DNA from: JAOUEA01 sp963797635
GTDB lineage: Bacteria; Actinomycetota; UBA4738; HRBIN12
Assembly (NCBI GenBank): GCA_963797635.1
Contig: CAWCPZ010000010.1
Location: 62,001-126,000, forward strand
Length of the DNA: 64,000 bases
Direction: 5' to 3'
Shown here: in pieces, positions 26,438 to 35,561 of the stretch
How the letters are laid out: each line of letters begins with the position of its first letter
Position numbering within the stretch: the first letter of the stretch is position 1
Notes under the pieces: generated by a model
Told to the model about the DNA's origin: nothing
Database searches by the model: none
What the model saw: the letters and a program-made list of their open reading frames with translations, nothing else
Position numbers and translations under genes: made by a program

Positions 26438-27739
26438 ATGACAGAGGCGATCGAGCAGCGGATCCGCGAACAGGCGGCGGACCTCGAGCGGCGGTGGAGC
26501 ACCGACCCGCGGTGGAAGGGCGTCGAGCGCACGTACACCGCCGAGGACGTGATCCGGCTCCAGGGTTCGTTCCACGTCGAACATTCGATCGCCCGTGCGG
26601 GAGCCGAGCGCCTCTGGGAGCTGGTCCACGACACCGAATACGTCAACGCGCTGGGCGCGCTGACCGGTGGCCAGGCCGTCGAGATGGTCAAGGCCGGGTT
26701 GCAGGCGATCTACCTGTCCGGCTGGCAGGTGGCGGCCGACGCCAACGTCGCGGGCCAGACCTACCCCGACCAGTCGCTCTACCCCGCCAACTCCGTGCCG
26801 CAGGTCGTGCGCCGCATCAACAACGCGTTGCAGCGTGCCGACCAGATCGCCTGGGCCTCCGGCGAAGGGACGAGCACCCGGTGGATGGCGCCGATCCTCG
26901 CCGACGCCGAGGCCGGCTTCGGTGGTTCGCTCAACGCGTTCGAGCTGATGAAGGGCATGATCGAAGCCGGCGCCGCGGGCGTCCACTGGGAGGACCAGCT
27001 GGCCAGCGAGAAGAAGTGCGGCCACCTGGGCGGCAAGGTGCTGGTGCCCACCGACCAGTTCATCCGGACGTTGACGGCGGCTCGCCTGGCCGCCGACATC
27101 GCCGACGTCCCCACCCTGGTGGTGGCGCGCACCGACGCGCTGGCGGCCACGCTGCTCACCTCCGACATCGACGAGCGCGACCGGAAGTTCACGAACGGCG
27201 AGCGCACGCACGAAGGCTTCTACCAGGTGCGGAACGGGCTCGACGTCGCGATCGCGCGCGGGCAGGCCTACGCGCCGTACGCCGACATGATCTGGTGCGA
27301 GACCGCGACCCCCGACCTGGAAGAGGCTCGGCTGTTCGCCGAAGGCATCCACGCCGTGGCCCCCGACACGATGCTCGCCTACAACTGCAGCCCGTCGTTC
27401 AACTGGAAGCAGCACCTGGACGACGCCACGATCGCCCGCTTCCAGAAGGAACTGGGCGCCATGGGCTACAAGTTCCAATTCATCACGCTCGCCGGGTTCC
27501 ACGCGCTCAACGCCAGCATGTTCGAACTCGCGCGCGGCTACGCCGACGAGGGCATGACCGCCTACGTGCGGCTCCAGGAGCAGGAGTTCGCGATGGAGGC
27601 CGAGGGCTACACCGCCACGCGCCACCAGGCCGAGGTGGGCACCGGCTACTTCGACCAGGTCTCGACCGTGATCAGCGGTGGCCGGGCCTCGACCCTGGCC
27701 CTGGAAGGGTCCACCGAAGAGCAGCAGTTCCAGGACTGA
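26438..27739 (+). CDS. aceA: Isocitrate lyase
   Basis: This 433-residue glyoxylate-shunt enzyme cleaves isocitrate to succinate and glyoxylate and is needed for growth on acetate or fatty acids. The signature catalytic motif KKCGHLGGK is present with its active-site Cys, as are SGWQVAADAN, VHWEDQLAS, ARTDA and NCSPSFNWKQHL. It is close to the usual length of the short (ICL1) form. Malate synthase is not in the window. The leader with promoter, ORF, stem-loop and terminator suggests control by transcription attenuation. Proline dehydrogenase follows 45 bp later with its own -10 box. Confidence 0.96.
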   Translation: MTEAIEQRIREQAADLERRWSTDPRWKGVERTYTAEDVIRLQGSFHVEHSIARAGAERLWELVHDTEYVNALGALTGGQAVEMVKAGLQAIYLSGWQVAADANVAGQTYPDQSLYPANSVPQVVRRINNALQRADQIAWASGEGTSTRWMAPILADAEAGFGGSLNAFELMKGMIEAGAAGVHWEDQLASEKKCGHLGGKVLVPTDQFIRTLTAARLAADIADVPTLVVARTDALAATLLTSDIDERDRKFTNGERTHEGFYQVRNGLDVAIARGQAYAPYADMIWCETATPDLEEARLFAEGIHAVAPDTMLAYNCSPSFNWKQHLDDATIARFQKELGAMGYKFQFITLAGFHALNASMFELARGYADEGMTAYVRLQEQEFAMEAEGYTATRHQAEVGTGYFDQVSTVISGGRASTLALEGSTEEQQFQD

Positions 27740-27784
27740 CGTCGGACGGATACTCCGGCCCGCGCTGGGGTAGCGTGACCCGCG

Positions 27785-28693
27785 ATGGATCCGCTGCGCA
27801 AAGGGCTGCTCTGGGCCTCGGAGAACGCCACGCTCCGGGAGCACCTGCCCAACTTCCGGTTCGTGCGGGCCACCGTCGACCGGTTCATGCCCGGGGAGAG
27901 CGCCGAGGACGCGCTCGCCGCGGCGCAGCGTCAGTTCGACGCTGACGCCATCCCCGTGACGTTCACCCGGCTGGGCGAGAACGTCCAGGAGCTGTCGCAG
28001 GCGGCCGACGCGGCGGGCGACTACCTCCGCATGCTCGACCGGATCGAGGAGCTCGGCCTGGACGCCGAGATCTCGCTGAAGCTCACGCAGCTGGGCTTCG
28101 ACCTGGACCCGGACGTGACGGCCACCCACCTCGCGCGGCTCGTCGACCGCTCGGCCGAGCTGGGGCGCACGTGTTGGATCGACATGGAGTCCACCCACTA
28201 CGTCGCGGCCACCGTCGATCTCTACGAGCGGGAACTCTCGCGCTCGCCGCACGTGGGGCTCTGCCTCCAGGCCTACCTCCGGCGCACCTACGAGGACATC
28301 CAGCGGCTGCTGCCGGCCGAGCCGTCGATCCGGCTCGTGAAGGGCGCCTACCGAGAACCGAAAGAGGTCGCGTTCCAGAGCAAGGCGTCGATCGACGAGA
28401 GCTACCTCCGCCTGGCGAGCCACCTGGTGAAGGGCGGCGCGAGGCGGGTCGCGCTGGGCTCGCACGACACCGACCTGATCGCGCGGATCGCCGCGGCCCT
28501 CGGCGGCCATGACGGCTTCGAGGTGGCGATGCTGTACGGCATCCGCACCGACGAACAGCGACGGCTCCACGCCGAGGGCTACCCGGTGCGCACGCTGATC
28601 TCCTACGGCCCGTCGTGGTACCCGTGGTTCATGCGCAGGATCGCCGAGAAGCCGGTGGAGAACACCCTGCTCGCCCTGCGGAACCTCGTATGA
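27785..28693 (+). CDS. putA: Proline dehydrogenase
   Basis: This 302-residue monofunctional FAD enzyme oxidises proline to pyrroline-5-carboxylate. The barrel motifs are visible: SLKLTQLGFDLD, IDMESTHY, LCLQAYLRRTY, IRLVKGAYREP, LGSHD and the flavin and substrate region EVAMLYGIR. It lacks the P5C dehydrogenase domain of long PutA. A TAGCGT -10 box (27771-27776) is 8 nt before the ATG, suggesting a leaderless mRNA separate from aceA. With aceA it suggests a catabolic, carbon-scavenging neighbourhood. Confidence 0.93.
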   Translation: MDPLRKGLLWASENATLREHLPNFRFVRATVDRFMPGESAEDALAAAQRQFDADAIPVTFTRLGENVQELSQAADAAGDYLRMLDRIEELGLDAEISLKLTQLGFDLDPDVTATHLARLVDRSAELGRTCWIDMESTHYVAATVDLYERELSRSPHVGLCLQAYLRRTYEDIQRLLPAEPSIRLVKGAYREPKEVAFQSKASIDESYLRLASHLVKGGARRVALGSHDTDLIARIAAALGGHDGFEVAMLYGIRTDEQRRLHAEGYPVRTLISYGPSWYPWFMRRIAEKPVENTLLALRNLV

Positions 28694-28706
28694 CCGGGAG
28701 GCCGGC

Positions 28707-29573
28707 GTGACCAACCGACTGCACGGCGCGATCGCCGCCTCGGTGACGCCGTTGACCGCCGGCGGCCGAGGCGTGGACACGTCGGTGATCGGGCCGCTCG
28801 TGGCGTTCCTGGCCGAGGGCGGCGTCGACGGCCTCCTCGCGTGCGGGACCACCGGGGAGGGCGTGCTGTTGACCGTCGCCGAACGCCGGGCGGTGACCGA
28901 GGCCTTCGTCGCGTCGCGGCCAACCGGCTTCCAGGTGGCGATCCACGCCGGCGCCCAGACCACGGCCGACACGATCGCCCTGGCGGCGCACGCCCAGCGG
29001 ACGGGCGCCGACGCCGTCGCCGTGATCGCGCCGCCGTACTTCCCGCTGGACGCCGAGGAACTCACCCGTCACCTGGTCAGCGCGGCGAACGCGAGCGACC
29101 CCCTGCCGTTCTACGTGTACGAGTTCGCGGGACGGAGCGGCTACGCGATCCCCCCTGATGTCGTTCGAGCGGTCAAGGCCCAGGCTCCCAACGTCGTCGG
29201 CATGAAGGTGTCCGACGCCCCGTTCGAGGCCGTGGCGCCGTACCTGGACCTCGGCCTGGACGTGTTCATCGGCAACGAGCCATTGGCGCTGGCGGGGATG
29301 GAGCGCGGCGCCGTCGGGTGCGTGAGCGGACTGGCCGCCGCGTTCCCGGAGATCACCGCGGCGCTCGTGCATGACACGAGCGTCGACGCCCACGACCAGG
29401 TGTGCCTGCTGCGTGACCGGCTGGCCGGTATCCCCTTCCATGCCGCACTCAAGGAGGTGCTGGCGGCACGCGACGTGCTACCCACCACCGCCGTGCGACC
29501 ACCGCTGCGAGCACTCACCGACACCGAGCGGGCCACGGTCCTGGCCGTGGCCCGCGAGCTCGGCGTGGGCTAG
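28707..29573 (+). CDS. DapA/N-acetylneuraminate lyase-family aldolase
   Basis: This 288-residue barrel of the dihydrodipicolinate synthase superfamily has ACGTTGEGVLLT (phosphate or pyruvate-binding GTTGE), the catalytic Tyr in FYVYEF, and the Schiff-base Lys in VGMKVSD. The YxxxN/VGxKxS context differs from housekeeping DapA, so a sugar-acid or other 2-oxo-acid aldolase is more likely than lysine synthesis. It is 13 bp after putA and probably co-transcribed. Its TAG stop shares CTAG with the stop of the convergent amidohydrolase. Confidence 0.85.
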   Translation: MTNRLHGAIAASVTPLTAGGRGVDTSVIGPLVAFLAEGGVDGLLACGTTGEGVLLTVAERRAVTEAFVASRPTGFQVAIHAGAQTTADTIALAAHAQRTGADAVAVIAPPYFPLDAEELTRHLVSAANASDPLPFYVYEFAGRSGYAIPPDVVRAVKAQAPNVVGMKVSDAPFEAVAPYLDLGLDVFIGNEPLALAGMERGAVGCVSGLAAAFPEITAALVHDTSVDAHDQVCLLRDRLAGIPFHAALKEVLAARDVLPTTAVRPPLRALTDTERATVLAVARELGVG

Positions 29574-31447
29574 CAGCAGCCTCCGTGCGAGGCGAGACCG
29601 CGCCGGCGCACGCCCGCCGCGGCGGCCGCCTTGTCGGCCTTCAACACCCGTTCGACCGCCTTGGACGCGGCACCGGCTTCGAACACCGACTCGCCACCCA
29701 TGAACGTGCGCTGCACCTGGGTGAACCGCACCTGATCGATCGGCACGGCCGTGGGGTCCTGATCGAGCACGATCACGTCGGCGGCCTTGCCCACCTCGAT
29801 CGAGCCGGTCTTACGCTCCTGGTGCAACTGGAACGCCGTGCCGTTCGTGTGCATCGCGAGGGCGTCCATCAGCGGCACGCCCTGGTCGGGGTTGAGCGGC
29901 GGTTCGTACTTGCCGCCGAACGGACCCTGGCGGGTCACCGCCTGCTGGATCGCGTCGAACGGACCGCTCGGATCCACCGGCCAGTCGCTCCCGCCGGTCA
30001 CCAGCGCACCGGCGGCGGCCAGGCTGCCCGACGGGTAGATCCGAGACCAGCGCTCCTGGCCCAGGTATCGCTTGAGCGCCTCCATCGTGTAGGCGTCGCG
30101 CTCGGCCCACTGCAGCTGCATGCACGGCAGCACGCCCAGCTCCGCGAACCGGGGCAGGTCGGCCGGATCCACCAGCTGCAGGTGGGCGATCGTGTGCCGC
30201 TTGTCGCTGTCGCCGTTGGCTTCGAGCGCGGCCTGGTAGCCATCGAGGGCCACCCGCACCGCACGGTCGCCGATCGCGTGGATGTGCACGCGGTAGCCCG
30301 CCGCGTCGAGCTCGGTGACGGCGTGCTTGAGCACCGACCGCTCGAAGTAGATCGGGCCGCGGCTCGGGCCGGGCACCCACTGCCCGTTCTCCTTCACGCG
30401 GTAGGGCTTGAGCAGCCCCGCGGTCTGGATCGGGTACTCCATCACCCCGTCTTCGAAGATCTTGACGGTGCGGACGGTGAGGTTGCGGCGATCGTAGGTG
30501 GCGCGCACGTCGTCGAAGTAGGCGATCGCGCTCGCCATGTCGTCGGCGGGCTCCCGGTCGAGGACGAGGTCGCAGTGCACCCGCGCCGTGAGCTCGCCGG
30601 CGCTGCGCAGGGCCTCGTAGATCGAACAGTGGTAGTCCCACGTGATCGCGTCGTTCAACGTGGTGACCCCTCGCGCCGCCATCACGCCCAACGCCGTGCG
30701 CATCGAGGCGACGTCCTGGTCGAAGGTCGGCTCCGGCACGTACTGCTCCACCAGGCCGATCGCCCCGTCGATCAGGTGACCGGTGGGGTTGCCCTGCCCG
30801 TCGCGAACGATCGTGCCGTCGATCGGGTCGGGGGTGCTCGCCGTCACGCCTGCGATCTGCAGCGCCCGGGAGTTCACCAGGGCGTTGTGGCCGTCGGTGG
30901 ACCGGACGATGATCGGGCGCTGCGTCTGCAGCACGTCCAGGATCTCCTTCACGATCGGCAGGCCCGACGGGGTCATGCTCTGCAGGTCCCAGTCGGCCAC
31001 CGGCAACCAGCCGTCGGGCTCCTGGTCGACGGTGTCATCGAGGCAGGTCTGGATCATGGCGCGCATCTCGTCGACCGTGAGCGGCAGGTACCCCAGGCTG
31101 CACTGCTGCAGCAGCCGACCCGCGTACAACGGGTGGACGTGGCCATCGTGGATGCCCGGCATCACGGCGCCTCCGGCGAGATCGACGACCTCGGTCCGGG
31201 CGCCGATCCAGTCCCTGGCGCCGGCGACGCCGCCCACGTAGACGATGCGTCCGTACGAGACCGCCATGGCCTTGGCGATGCGACGCCGGCCATCCATCGT
31301 GATCACGGACCCGCCGAGGAAGACCGTGTCCGCCGGCCCCGACGTCGCGGTCTTCGCCAGCGCCCTGGCGCCGGGCGCCAGCACCGCGGCGGCCCCGGCC
31401 GCCGACATCCCCAGGAACCTCCGACGCGTGGTTCGGAACTCGGTCAC
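29570..31447 (-). CDS. Tat-exported amidohydrolase, YtcJ-like
   Basis: This is a secreted metal-dependent amidohydrolase of about 625 residues (PF07969, YtcJ/LAF3 type). The N-terminus has a twin-arginine signal (TTRRRFLGMSAAGAAAVLAPG). The metal-binding HDGHVHP is in the MPGIHDGHVHPL segment. Later motifs include YRVHIHAIGDRAV and GSDWPVDPS, and the C-terminus ends in Cys-Cys. I prefer the GTG at 31447, which has AGGAGG 6 nt upstream; ATG at 31453 and TTG at 31510 are alternatives. The substrate is unknown. It is divergent from a LacI-type regulator, its likely controller. Confidence 0.88.
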   Translation of the reverse strand: MTEFRTTRRRFLGMSAAGAAAVLAPGARALAKTATSGPADTVFLGGSVITMDGRRRIAKAMAVSYGRIVYVGGVAGARDWIGARTEVVDLAGGAVMPGIHDGHVHPLYAGRLLQQCSLGYLPLTVDEMRAMIQTCLDDTVDQEPDGWLPVADWDLQSMTPSGLPIVKEILDVLQTQRPIIVRSTDGHNALVNSRALQIAGVTASTPDPIDGTIVRDGQGNPTGHLIDGAIGLVEQYVPEPTFDQDVASMRTALGVMAARGVTTLNDAITWDYHCSIYEALRSAGELTARVHCDLVLDREPADDMASAIAYFDDVRATYDRRNLTVRTVKIFEDGVMEYPIQTAGLLKPYRVKENGQWVPGPSRGPIYFERSVLKHAVTELDAAGYRVHIHAIGDRAVRVALDGYQAALEANGDSDKRHTIAHLQLVDPADLPRFAELGVLPCMQLQWAERDAYTMEALKRYLGQERWSRIYPSGSLAAAGALVTGGSDWPVDPSGPFDAIQQAVTRQGPFGGKYEPPLNPDQGVPLMDALAMHTNGTAFQLHQERKTGSIEVGKAADVIVLDQDPTAVPIDQVRFTQVQRTFMGGESVFEAGAASKAVERVLKADKAAAAAGVRRRGLASHGGCC

Positions 31448-31554
31448 CAGCATCCTCCTCATCGATCGGCGGCCCGATCCGACCGCAGCACGTAGGCGCG
31501 AGGCTAGCAAAAGCGTTTAACCGCGGTCAATCGGCGAGCCGCTATGCTCGCGGG
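31448..31554. promoter_or_regulatory. Divergent promoter region of amidohydrolase and LacI regulator
   Basis: This 107-bp space holds the amidohydrolase ribosome site (AGGAGG, minus strand, 31454-31459), a TATGCT -10 box (31543-31548) 6 nt before the lacI ATG, and between them an A/T-richer AAAAGCGTTTAACC at 31509-31522. That last segment has the AAnCGnTT core typical of LacI-family operators, although its symmetry is imperfect. Confidence 0.4.
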
Positions 31555-32580
31555 ATGGAAGGTCGCAGGGCGGTCAGCATCAAGGACGTCGCTCGTGCGG
31601 CGGGGGTGTCCACGACCACCGTCTCGCACGCCCTCAACGACAAGGGCCGGCTGCCGGCGTCGACGCGCGAGCACGTTCGCAAGGTGGCCGACGACCTCGG
31701 CTATCGGCCCAGCGCCATCGCGCGAGGTCTGGTCTCCGGACGCACCGGCGTGCTCGGCCTGGCGGTCTCGGTCCCCGGACCGGTGTCCGACTCGTTCGCG
31801 AGCATCCAGTACTTCGCTCAGGTGATCAACGGCGCCACCGCGGCGGCCACCGCCCGTGGCTATGCCCTCGTGGTGGTCCCGGCCGACGGCAACGGTGAGG
31901 TGTGGCGCCGCGTGGCGGTCGACGGCGCCGTCGTGGTCGACCCGGTGACCGGGGACCTGAACCCCGACGCGATCCGCGGTCAGGGCCTGCCCGTCGTCAC
32001 GATCGCCTCGGAGCCGGACAGCACCGAGCCGGGATGGTGCGTGGACGACGAGACCGACCGCTCGATCGCCTTGGTGATGGATCACCTGGTGGAACAGGGA
32101 GCGCGACACCCCGCGGTGCTGACGTGGGAGTGGCACGACGCCTTCACCGACGGAAGCATCGCCGCCTACCGACGATGGTGTGCGGACCGTTCCCTCGAGC
32201 CGTACGTCGTGGAGATCGAAACGACCGACCTCGCGACCGCGTTCGAGACCGCCGATCGGCGAGCCGCCGAACTGGTCGACGACGTCGCCGCTCACGACGC
32301 CGTCTTCGCGCTCTACGAACCCCTGGGCGCGATCGTCCTCCGCGCCGCCGCCGAGCGAGGGATCGCCGTCCCCGCCGAGCTGCTCGTCGCCGCCGCACGG
32401 GATACGGGGATCGGGCGGACGACGCTGCCCACCCTGACGGTGCTCGAATTCCAGCCCGACCGGCTGGGCGCCGAGGCCGTCGGGCTGTTGATCGACCGGC
32501 TGGAAACCCCTGCGATGGACGCCACCACCAGGATCGTGCCCAGCCTGCTCACCGTCGGCGGGTCCACGGCCCGGAGCTGA
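31555..32580 (+). CDS. LacI-family transcriptional regulator
   Basis: This 341-residue repressor has an N-terminal LacI helix-turn-helix (SIKDVARAAGVSTTTVSHALNDKGRL, about 8-33), the hinge helix (PSAIARGLVSGRTG) and a periplasmic-binding-like effector domain (about 65-335). The ligand cannot be read from sequence. It probably controls the divergent amidohydrolase. Its mRNA appears leaderless. Confidence 0.9.
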   Translation: MEGRRAVSIKDVARAAGVSTTTVSHALNDKGRLPASTREHVRKVADDLGYRPSAIARGLVSGRTGVLGLAVSVPGPVSDSFASIQYFAQVINGATAAATARGYALVVVPADGNGEVWRRVAVDGAVVVDPVTGDLNPDAIRGQGLPVVTIASEPDSTEPGWCVDDETDRSIALVMDHLVEQGARHPAVLTWEWHDAFTDGSIAAYRRWCADRSLEPYVVEIETTDLATAFETADRRAAELVDDVAAHDAVFALYEPLGAIVLRAAAERGIAVPAELLVAAARDTGIGRTTLPTLTVLEFQPDRLGAEAVGLLIDRLETPAMDATTRIVPSLLTVGGSTARS

Positions 32581-32587
32581 CCTCGCC

Positions 32588-32650
32588 TTGACACGTTCGC
32601 CGAACGCTGGGTACGGTTTGCACCTGCAATTCCGACCTGTGGGGTACGAA
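32588..32650 (+). promoter_or_regulatory. Promoter region of the sulfate assimilation operon
   Basis: There are two candidates. A TTGACA -35 (32588-32593) with TACGGT (32612-32617) at 18-bp spacing would start transcription near 32624. A second -10, TACGAA (32645-32650), is 5 nt before the GTG of the cysteine-rich ORF and would give a leaderless transcript, which is the usual pattern in this window. I cannot choose between them by reading. Confidence 0.5.
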
Positions 32651-32655
32651 TCATC

Positions 32656-32766
32656 GTGATCTGCACACGCACGGCCGGCCTGGTGGGTGCCATGATCCCC
32701 TCGCGACTCTGCGGCATGCCCTGCGCGCACGGCGCCACCTGCGCCTGCGCCCCCGTGCGGACCTAG
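32656..32766 (+). CDS. 36-residue cysteine-rich leader peptide of the sir-cysH operon
   Basis: A GTG-initiated ORF ends in TAG at 32764 and codes for 36 residues including five cysteines, at positions 3, 19, 23, 29 and 31 (codons at 32662, 32710, 32722, 32740 and 32746). It lies between the operon promoter and an intrinsic terminator and precedes genes that make cysteine. Leaderless polycysteine leader ORFs upstream of sulfur-assimilation genes are described in mycobacteria and act by cysteine-dependent attenuation. A shorter version from the ATG at 32692 keeps four of the cysteines. The function here is inferred from position and composition. Confidence 0.6.
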   Translation: MICTRTAGLVGAMIPSRLCGMPCAHGATCACAPVRT

Positions 32767-32792
32767 TCACCCCTTCCCCGGAACCATCGACG

Positions 32793-32816
32793 AGGCCGCC
32801 GAACCCGGCGGCCTTT
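32793..32816 (+). terminator. Intrinsic terminator/attenuator before sir
   Basis: An 8-bp perfect stem (AGGCCGCC/GGCGGCCT) closes a GAACCC loop and runs into TTT, 26 nt after the leader ORF stop and 37 nt before the sir ATG. The position suggests transcription attenuation controlled by ribosome stalling in the cysteine-rich ORF. Confidence 0.65.
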
Positions 32817-32853
32817 CGCGTTCGGCGAGCAGCTCCCGACAGCAGAGGCATCG

Positions 32854-34570
32854 ATGACCGAGACCAACAGGACCCGAGCCACCCCACGCCGTCGAGGCGA
32901 GGGGCAGTGGGGACTGGGCTATCACGAGCCCCTCAACCCCGCGGAACAGATCAAGAAGGAAGACGACGGTCTCAACGTGCGCGAGCGCGTGGACCGCATC
33001 TTCGCGCCCGGCGGGTTCCGCTCGATCGGCAAGCAGGACCTGCGCAGCCGCCTCCGCTGGTGGGGGCTCTACACCCAGCGCAAGCAGGGCGTGCCGGGCG
33101 AGCGCACCGGCAGCGCCGAACCCGAGGAGCTCGAGGACGAGTTCTTCATGCTGCGGATCCGGATCGACGGCGGGGCGATGACCGCCGAGCAGCTGCGGTC
33201 GATCGCGTGGGTGAGCGAGCGCTACGGCCGCGACGTCGCCGACGTCACCGACCGTCAGAACGTGCAGCTGCACTGGATCCGGATCGAGGACATGCCCGCG
33301 ATCTGGGAGGCCCTGGAAGGCGTGGGGCTCACGACGCAGGAAGCCTGCGGCGACACCCCACGCGTGATCCTGGGGTGCCCGCTCGCGGGGGTCACCACCG
33401 ACGAGGTGATCGACGCCACGCCCGCGATCCGTGCGGTGGCCGAGCGCTACCTGGGCGACCCCGCGTTCTCGAACCTGCCCCGCAAGTACAAGACCTCGAT
33501 CAGCGGATGCACCGCCGGCTGCACGAACCCCGAGATCAACGACATCTCCTTCAGCGGGGTCATCGGCCCGGACGGCGAGCCCGGCTACGACCTGTCCGTC
33601 GGCGGCGGTCTGTCCACCAACCCGATGTTCGCCCAGCGCCTGGGCGCCTTCGTGGAACCCGACCGCGTCGCCGAGGTGTGGGGGGGCATGACCGGGCTCT
33701 TCCGCGAGTACGGGTACCGTCGCTCGCGCAACCACGCGCGCCTGAAGTTCCTGGTGAAGGACTGGGGCGCCGAGCGCGTTCGAGAGGTGCTGGAGACCGA
33801 GTTCCTGGACTCGCCGTTGCCGGACGGGCCCGCACCGACGCCGGCGCCGATCGCTTCGCGCGATCATCTGGGCGATCACGCCGCAGCGCGACGGCAACGT
33901 GGCGGTGGGCTTCGCGCCTCGAGCCGGTCGGATCTCCGGGCACCAGCTCCGGTTGGTCGCCGATCTCGCCGAACGGTTCGGGCCGGGCCGGATCAGCGCC
34001 ACCGCTCAACAGAAGTTGGTGATCGTGGGCGCCGACCCCGCTCGCGCCGACGAGCTGGTGAAGCACCTCGACGATCTCGACCTGCGCACGCATCCCAGCG
34101 TGTTCCGCAAGGGGACGATGGCGTGCACGGGGATCGAGTTCTGCAAGCTGGCGATCGGGGAGACGAAGACGCGCGCGCAGTGGCTCTACGCCGAGCTCGA
34201 GCAGCGGCTGCCGGACTTCGACGAGGACATCCGGATCCACGTGAACGGGTGCCCGAACTCATGCACGCGCTTCCAGGTTGCCGATATCGGATTGATGGCG
34301 GCGTTGCAGGTTCGGCCCGACGGCACGAAGTCCGATGCCTTCCTCGTGCACCTGGGCGGCACGATGGGCGAGGGGGCCGCGTTCGGGCGGAAGGTGAAGG
34401 GCGTGAAGGTGTACGCCGAGGATGCCGCCGACTACCTCGAACTGCTGCTGTCGCGCTACCAACTGGCGCGGACGAGCGACGATTCGTTCACGTCCTACGT
34501 CAACGCCCTCGACGCCGACGGACTCGCACGGTTCGCGGCACCCGCGGCGGCGCACGGAGAGCTCCGATGA
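32854..34570 (+). CDS. sir: Ferredoxin-dependent assimilatory sulfite reductase (frameshifted)
   Basis: The two halves of a siroheme/4Fe-4S reductase of about 570 residues reduce sulfite to sulfide. The N-terminal half has IRIDGGAMTAEQLR and DVTDRQNVQLHWI. The C-terminal half has the cluster-binding pattern CTGIEFC (Cx5C) and NGCPNSC (Cx3C). The sequence also resembles nitrite reductases, but linkage to cysH and siroheme genes supports sulfite (as in mycobacterial SirA/NirA next to cysH). The halves are in different frames, joined near 33857 in GCTTCGCGCGATC. With one indel they read continuously into DGNVAVGFAPRAGRI. An assembly error is likely in a gene this important. Confidence 0.88.
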
Positions 34571-34713
34571 GCGCGCGCGCCGTGCCGTTCTACTGCCCGT
34601 TCTGCGGCGAGCAGGACATCCGTCCCGACGACGCCGGCACCGCGGCGTGGCGGTGCGAGTCGTGCGAGCGCCGGTTCGAGCTGACGCTGACCGCGATCGG
34701 AGGTGACGCCTGA
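34567..34713 (+). CDS. 48-residue zinc-ribbon protein between sir and cysH
   Basis: This small ORF overlaps sir by 4 bp (ATGA) and cysH by one base (TGATG), so it is translated as part of the operon. It contains two CxxC pairs (YCPFCGEQD and WRCESCERRFEL) that form a likely zinc ribbon. Tight coupling suggests it serves sulfite reductase or CysH, for instance in assembly or electron transfer, but I know of no demonstrated function. Confidence 0.75.
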   Translation: MSARAVPFYCPFCGEQDIRPDDAGTAAWRCESCERRFELTLTAIGGDA

Positions 34714-35561
34714 TGGCCGACGCCGACCCGCATGCACCGTGGCACGAGCCGGCGATGCCGGTCGTCGAGGAGGAGACCGCGTGGGTGCACGAGGCCGCCG
34801 AACGGTTCGAGGACGCGCCGGGCGAGGAGATCCTGGCCTGGGGCCTGGAACGCTTCCACCCGAAGATGGCGATCAGCGCGGCCGGCGGCGTGGACGGCAT
34901 GGTGCTGATCGACATGGCGTGGCGCCTCAACCCGGACATCCGCGTGTTCACGCTGGACACCGGCCGTCTGCCGCCGGAGACCTACGCGCTGTTCGAAGAG
35001 ATCCGAGACCGCTACGGGATCGCGGTGGAGTTCGAATATCCCGACACCACCGCGGTGGCCACGCTGGTGAACCGCGAGGGCCCGAACCTGATGTACCGCG
35101 GCGTGGACCTGCGGCTCGCGTGCTGCACCGTGCGCAAGGTGGAGCCCCTCAAGCGCAAGCTCGCGACGCTCGACGCGTGGGTCGCCGGCCTCCGGCGCGA
35201 GCAGTGGGCCAGCCGGAAGAACATCGCGAAGGTGGAGCTCGACCGCGACCACGGCGGCATCGTGAAGCTCAACCCGCTGGCGGACTGGACCCTCGACCAG
35301 GTGTGGGCGTACGTGCACGAGCACGAGGTGCCCTACCACGAGCTGTTCGACCACGGGTACACCTCGATCGGGTGTGCGCCGTGCACGCGCCCCGTGATCG
35401 AGGGCGAACCCGAGCGCGCCGGACGCTGGTGGTGGGAGGAAGACACCGCCAAGGAATGCGGCATCCACTGCAGCGTGGAACTCACGGGCACGAAGTCCGA
35501 TCGCGAGAAGGCCGAGGAAGCCGCCTTGGTGGCCGCACGTGAACGGGACGGTGACCGCTGA
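34713..35561 (+). CDS. cysH: Adenylyl-sulfate (APS) reductase
   Basis: This 282-residue enzyme reduces APS to sulfite with thioredoxin. It has the PP-loop-like SAAGGVDGMVLIDM, the TLDTGRLPPETY motif, LACCTVRKVEPL, and the cysteine pairs GCAPC and the catalytic ECGIHC. The CC and CxxC pairs are the 4Fe-4S ligands that separate APS reductases from PAPS reductases. It follows the zinc-ribbon ORF directly and overlaps the next gene by one base. Confidence 0.94.
   Translation: MADADPHAPWHEPAMPVVEEETAWVHEAAERFEDAPGEEILAWGLERFHPKMAISAAGGVDGMVLIDMAWRLNPDIRVFTLDTGRLPPETYALFEEIRDRYGIAVEFEYPDTTAVATLVNREGPNLMYRGVDLRLACCTVRKVEPLKRKLATLDAWVAGLRREQWASRKNIAKVELDRDHGGIVKLNPLADWTLDQVWAYVHEHEVPYHELFDHGYTSIGCAPCTRPVIEGEPERAGRWWWEEDTAKECGIHCSVELTGTKSDREKAEEAALVAARERDGDR

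Noticed and set aside
26042..29065. A minus-strand open frame of about 1000 codons opposite aceA and putA
   Set aside because: It is antisense to two well-recognised enzymes and contains no domain-like segment. It is a codon-usage shadow.
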